From positions 1 to 31,010 of IMG/VR virus record IMGVR_UViG_3300017941_000030: a DNA stretch of 31,010 nucleotides, one strand, 5' to 3'. The DNA is from a virus. Below, in pieces: positions 28,372 to 31,010 of this stretch (the first letter of the stretch is position 1; the number at the start of each line of letters is the position of its first letter). The translations under genes and the position numbers were made by a program. The notes under the pieces are model-generated. The model was given only the letters and a program-made list of their open reading frames with translations, ran no database searches and was not told where the DNA came from.

Positions 28372-28786
28372 CTGTCGTCTGCACATGCTGGCCGGTGCCG
28401 GTATATCCACATGCACACCGCTTCTGCGCGGGGGAGTTCTCATGCGGTTCAACCCGGACCTGTACTTGCTCATACAATGCCTTTACTCTTTCGATGACAC
28501 TCTCCAGGACATAGGCTTCCGCTCCAAACATTTTCTGTTGATGGCTACCATCTTTCGATGCTTGGGCTTGCCTCTCACTGCAATCCATGAGACGGGCCAA
28601 TTCCTTTAGGATTTTGTCTCGTTCATCTTTTCGTATTCGGTCCTCTCCCGCCTTGAGAATGGCCGATACTTCTGCAAGTTGTTTCCCACTTCGCCGTCCA
28701 CCCATGAGAACATTGATATGATCCTTCTGTTCATCCTGAGAAAGCGGCCTACTGAAACCGTGGCCGAGTATCAGTTCTTTCGCCAT
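28334..28786 (-). CDS. Hypothetical protein with Cys-rich C-terminus, shares tail with a neighbour
   Basis: A 150-aa protein with GGAGG 5 bases before the ATG. The N-terminal part has VLMGGRRSGKQLAEVSAILK, which resembles a P-loop but lacks the Ser/Thr after Lys, so ATP binding is doubtful. Helices follow, and the C-terminus has CACG and GCGP (C124, C126, C140). The last 10 residues, CGPVVAQEDKP-type, are identical to the end of the protein at 28994-29398 because of the 74-bp repeat. Confidence 0.65.
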   Translation of the reverse strand: MAKELILGHGFSRPLSQDEQKDHINVLMGGRRSGKQLAEVSAILKAGEDRIRKDERDKILKELARLMDCSERQAQASKDGSHQQKMFGAEAYVLESVIERVKALYEQVQVRVEPHENSPAQKRCACGYTGTGQHVQTTGCGPVVAQEDKP

Positions 28787-28820
28787 TTCATCCTCCCTAC
28801 CCTGTAAGAACCCTTACCGC

Positions 28821-28997
28821 TCACTCTTTCCCCCCGGCCTTGCGCTTGCTCCGTCTGTCAGCAAGGACGGCGCCAATCAATTTATCCCGAGTCATAAAAA
28901 TTGCCCCGGGTCGGCCCCAATGTTTGGCCACCTCCCAATACCGTTCCTCCCACCATGCATACGCCGCCTTAATGATCGCCTTTTCTGTCTTAGTCAC
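28821..28997 (-). CDS. 58-aa protein, duplicated-cassette copy A
   Basis: A GTG start at 28997 in a GTGA overlap, with AGGAGG upstream. It begins MTKTEKAIIKAAY like the 52-aa protein and ends with a similar basic tail (ADRRSKRKAGGKE). The middle is Trp-rich and without Cys (AWWEERYWEVAKHWGRPG). Shared ends with different middles suggest recombination between related genes. Function unknown. Confidence 0.65.
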   Translation of the reverse strand: MTKTEKAIIKAAYAWWEERYWEVAKHWGRPGAIFMTRDKLIGAVLADRRSKRKAGGKE

Positions 28998-29031
28998 GGC
29001 TTGTCCTCCTGGGCGACGACGGGACCGCACC
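28958..29031 (-). repeat. 74-bp exact direct repeat, copy 2
   Basis: Second copy of the junction repeat at 28298-28371. Recombination between the two would delete 660 bp, removing one complete two-gene unit while leaving intact fused genes. Confidence 0.9.
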
Positions 29032-29398
29032 AATAATCTCTTTTCCATCTCCCCTTCCCTTCATCCCAATGCCATAGCCCTGCCCTATCTCTTAATTCGT
29101 GCGTAACCGGATTGTATAGTCCGCATTCCGTACACCGCTTCCCCACTGGCGGCGCGGGGGGATCAGCAAGCGTTGGAAGGTCGATCCCGTGCTCGTTTGC
29201 GATTTGTTCGTTCTCACTTAGCACCGGCGCTAGCGGCGCGGCGGGAGTGGCCAGGGATTTGCCGCAAAACGGGCAATAACGAAATGTCTCGAATGGAGCG
29301 TTGCCTTTCACTGCGTCCTGCCGTTCCGACTGCCACCAGCCCTTAGGAAATATCCTCTGACAATTCTCACATGATTTCGTAGTTACACCATCACTCAT
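28994..29398 (-). CDS. Zinc-ribbon hypothetical protein
   Basis: A 134-aa protein. The ATG at 29398 is chosen from its ATGA overlap and the AAGGAG upstream; the longer upstream frame is Arg-rich artefact. It has C10-x2-C13 and C42-x2-C45-G around a short linker, a clear zinc-ribbon pair, and a second Cys set C89-x2-C92-G with C124. The last residues are shared with the 150-aa protein. Proteins of this kind are common in phage accessory regions; target unknown. Confidence 0.7.
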   Translation of the reverse strand: MSDGVTTKSCENCQRIFPKGWWQSERQDAVKGNAPFETFRYCPFCGKSLATPAAPLAPVLSENEQIANEHGIDLPTLADPPAPPVGKRCTECGLYNPVTHELRDRAGLWHWDEGKGRWKRDYWCGPVVAQEDKP

Positions 29399-29868
29399 CG
29401 TTCTTCTCCTTCTCCGGCGGCAATGATCGCGCGGAGCTTCACGGCAAGTCGTTGTGCCTGATTTTGTAGGCCGCACTCGTAGGGAGACCCGTCCTTCGCA
29501 CGCCTGCTTTCAAGTTCCTTCGCCAGCTGCTCCAGCGCCTCCCGCAGCCCCGTCTCGTTCGGGGGTTCGGGGGACTGGCGAACGAATCCAACAAGTTGCT
29601 CCAGCTCTGACATGGTGATGATATCTTCGACGCCATAGCCAGTCCCTATGCAGTCGGGATCGATTTGGGAATCGTAGAGGCGCATGCGGCCACGAATTGC
29701 TTCCTGCACCCTCTCGCTTGGCGCAGAGGCCAGGGCGCGCTCCGCTTCAGCATCTTCGAAACTGCGCTCATACAGATTGCCTTTCTTCTCTGACCACCAA
29801 CGGTCAAAGTCGGCGTCTGACCATACTATTTCCCCAGAGCAGGCCCAACATAGGTTATGTTTACCCAT
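29395..29868 (-). CDS. Hypothetical protein with N-terminal CxxC
   Basis: A 157-aa protein starting MGKHNLCWACSGEIVWSDAD. The ATG at 29868 overlaps the upstream stop by 8 bases, with AAGGAAAA upstream; the longer frame adds a Pro/Lys-rich stretch unlikely to be translated. After the C7-x2-C10 knuckle it is mostly helical and acidic (EQLVGFVRQSPEPPNETGLR and REALEQLAKELESRRAKDGS). The C-terminus is helical. No family recognised. Confidence 0.65.
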   Translation of the reverse strand: MGKHNLCWACSGEIVWSDADFDRWWSEKKGNLYERSFEDAEAERALASAPSERVQEAIRGRMRLYDSQIDPDCIGTGYGVEDIITMSELEQLVGFVRQSPEPPNETGLREALEQLAKELESRRAKDGSPYECGLQNQAQRLAVKLRAIIAAGEGEER

Positions 29869-30361
29869 TTGTATTTTCCTTCTCGGTGGGGGCGGCGGCT
29901 TTCGCTTCGGCCTCGGGATAGAGACGCTTCGCCTCAGCCTCTGCTTCTTCAATCAGTGGGAACCATGTCCCCCCTGTTGATTTATGTGAGGCAATCCACC
30001 GCACGCAAGCCACGAACGCTCCCCGCAGCCCCTCCGCCCTCTGCGCCTTCGGGAATGTACTCTTGTATTCTTCCAGCCTGAGACGCACCGTGGTATTTGC
30101 CTTGTCGTCGGAACAATCCCTACAGAGTCCCCACGTCAGCAACTCGCGGCATCTCATGCACCGCAACCCGCCAGCCTTCCCCTGTCCCTGTAGCCCGAGG
30201 AGGGCGACTTTAAGCGCTTCGGCGGTCTCGGCCCGGATGAACTCATGCAATAGATTAGCGGCGCCCTTCACACGCTCGGATTCCACAGCGGCGAGGTCAG
30301 CGAGGATATCAACGCCACGTTGACCGTAGCCGGGGATTTTCAACCAATCAACGCTTTTCAT
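29861..30361 (-). CDS. Hypothetical protein with central zinc finger
   Basis: A 166-aa protein with GGGGGTAAG before the ATG. It is helical in the first 60 residues, followed by a four-Cys finger (C68, C71, C80, C83: LRCMRCRELLTWGLCRDC). A helix-rich section (LRLEEYKSTFPKAQRAEGLR through ACVRWIASHK) and a long acidic/Ala-rich tail (EEAEAEAKRLYPEAEAKAAA) complete it. It overlaps both neighbours. Function unknown. Confidence 0.65.
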   Translation of the reverse strand: MKSVDWLKIPGYGQRGVDILADLAAVESERVKGAANLLHEFIRAETAEALKVALLGLQGQGKAGGLRCMRCRELLTWGLCRDCSDDKANTTVRLRLEEYKSTFPKAQRAEGLRGAFVACVRWIASHKSTGGTWFPLIEEAEAEAKRLYPEAEAKAAAPTEKENTNG

Positions 30362-30581
30362 GGCTTACCCCCTTTTTCTCTTTCTCTTTCTCTTTTCTCC
30401 TTATCCACTCTTCTGTCCACGCTACAATCAGCGGTGCCATGCCCCCCCAAAAGCCCACAATGAGCGCTATCAAGCATCCCGCAAGCAGGGTCAACTTGAA
30501 CACTACAAGCGGTTCTACTTGTTCCAGCTTGTGAAGATACAGAGCAAAAAGAGCATTGATGTCGTCACTTATCCAGTTCAT
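30348..30581 (-). CDS. Small membrane protein with charged tail
   Basis: A 77-aa protein. The ATG at 30581 overlaps the XF1762-family stop (ATGA) and AAGGTGAT lies upstream; the longer frame is an overlap artefact. Residues about 22-50 are hydrophobic (VVFKLTLLAGCLIALIVGFW and MAPLIVAW), probably one long or two short membrane helices, followed by a strongly basic tail (RRKEKEKEKKG). A membrane role in early infection is possible, no more. Confidence 0.65.
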   Translation of the reverse strand: MNWISDDINALFALYLHKLEQVEPLVVFKLTLLAGCLIALIVGFWGGMAPLIVAWTEEWIRRKEKEKEKKGVSHEKR

Positions 30582-31010
30582 CCCATCACCTTCTCTCTCC
30601 TGCCAACAATCTCCCATAGCGTTTTCTGTCCAACCGGTGCTTTGTCTGTTCGCGGCCTTGCCGGACAATCCCAACTTCCGCCCTTGGTTTTCCCCACTTC
30701 TCTCATCCCCGCCGCGCGCAAACTTGTCCCCTGTTCTTCGATGAGTGTGTAAGTGACAAGCCTTCTGTATCCCATGGACCGCGCCGCCCGCCACGCAGCT
30801 GCATAGAGCATCGAGGCCGCATTCTTTGTCCCGTCTGTACAACAGCGGGTAATCTCTGCGGTCCATCCGTTATCGAATCCCCGTGCCACAGGACGGCCAA
30901 CAATCACTACACCCACAAGTTTGTCACCCTCCATCGCTCCTATCGAAAACTTATGTCCTTGCGGCGGCTGATGGTGCCGGTGATGGCCAACAACAAAAGC
31001 TTTAGCCTCA
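30578..31010 (-). CDS. XF1762-family protein (partial, N-terminus off the right edge)
   Basis: The frame is open from the window edge. The visible part begins with FVVGHHRHHQPPQGHKFSIG, then LVGVVIVGRPVARGFDNGWT, EITRCCTDGTKNAASMLYAA, RAARSMGYRRLVTYTLIEEQ and GTSLRAAGMREVG. This is the recognised XF1762 family pattern found in many phages and prophages, with an acetyltransferase-like fold as I recall. The true start lies to the right of the window; the ATG at 30934 is internal. Its biochemical role is not established to my knowledge. Confidence 0.9.
   Translation of the reverse strand, partial: EAKAFVVGHHRHHQPPQGHKFSIGAMEGDKLVGVVIVGRPVARGFDNGWTAEITRCCTDGTKNAASMLYAAAWRAARSMGYRRLVTYTLIEEQGTSLRAAGMREVGKTKGGSWDCPARPRTDKAPVGQKTLWEIVGRREKVMG

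Noticed and set aside
28338-28418. N-terminal extension of the 52-aa gene (and the same for 28998-29048)
   Set aside because: The extension reads through the preceding gene in another frame; the GTG with AGGAGG and GTGA coupling is the better start in both copies.
29869-29952. N-terminal extension with a Lys/Pro-rich stretch before the CxxC protein
   Set aside because: It lies in the overlap with the upstream gene's acidic tail read in another frame; the ATG at 29868 has a normal context.
1-31010. CRISPR array, insertion sequence or integrase with attachment site
   Set aside because: No regularly spaced repeats, transposase or recombinase motifs were seen; the only long exact repeat is the 74-bp gene-junction duplication.

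Overview
The window is a densely packed stretch of a tailed double-stranded DNA phage genome (Caudoviricetes, short-tailed podovirus architecture). Almost every gene is read from the minus strand, so the biological order runs from the right end to the left. Starts and stops overlap by 4 to 17 bases in most pairs (ATGA, GTGA and TGATG junctions) and strong Shine-Dalgarno sequences are common. The host is probably Gram-negative, because there are spanin-like membrane proteins and a T7-type ejection module. No integrase, repressor, polymerase or tRNA was found, so lifestyle and host cannot be stated from this window.

Right part (31010 to 27433): a string of small accessory genes. It starts with an XF1762-family protein cut by the window edge and continues with a membrane protein, several Cys-rich zinc-ribbon-like proteins and a recently duplicated gene junction (a 74-bp exact repeat). 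Next comes DNA packaging: small terminase (26773-27426) and large terminase (25049-26656), then four small genes, the portal (22289-24070), a pair of genes overlapping in different frames (21785-22292), scaffold, BPP-1-like major capsid protein and Bbp16-like cement protein (19290-21739).

Middle part (19241 to 7890): a tail and ejection module in T7 order. Tail tubular A (gp11-like) and B (gp12-like) are followed by a gp13-like acetyltransferase-fold protein, three internal virion or ejection proteins (260, 521 and 1410 aa) and a tail fibre with six Asp-box repeats. The virion therefore appears to combine a BPP-1-type head with a T7-type tail and core.

Left part (7870 to 2647): two small genes, a candidate promoter with upstream direct repeats, a beta-rich protein and three tandem paralogues of about 220 aa. 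A structured intergenic region follows, with four stem-loops, a 13-aa Arg-rich mini-ORF and an intrinsic terminator. Behind it lies a probable lysis cassette: a holin-like protein, a 28-aa membrane peptide, a permuted NlpC/P60-like enzyme, another small membrane protein, and two coiled-coil membrane proteins nested in different frames that look like a spanin pair. The cassette ends at a strong terminator facing a plus-strand terminator.

Far left (2564 to 1): a small reverse-oriented unit (a 53-aa plus-strand ORF and a candidate structured RNA) meets the lysis cassette tail to tail. A divergent AT-rich control region separates it from a last minus-strand operon: a small beta-barrel-like protein, three small genes, an HNH-type protein and an Ala-repeat protein cut by the left edge.

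The most unusual items are the nested spanin-like pair, the attenuator-like leader before the lysis cassette, the candidate structured RNA in the reverse-oriented unit, and the second dual-coded region beside the portal gene.
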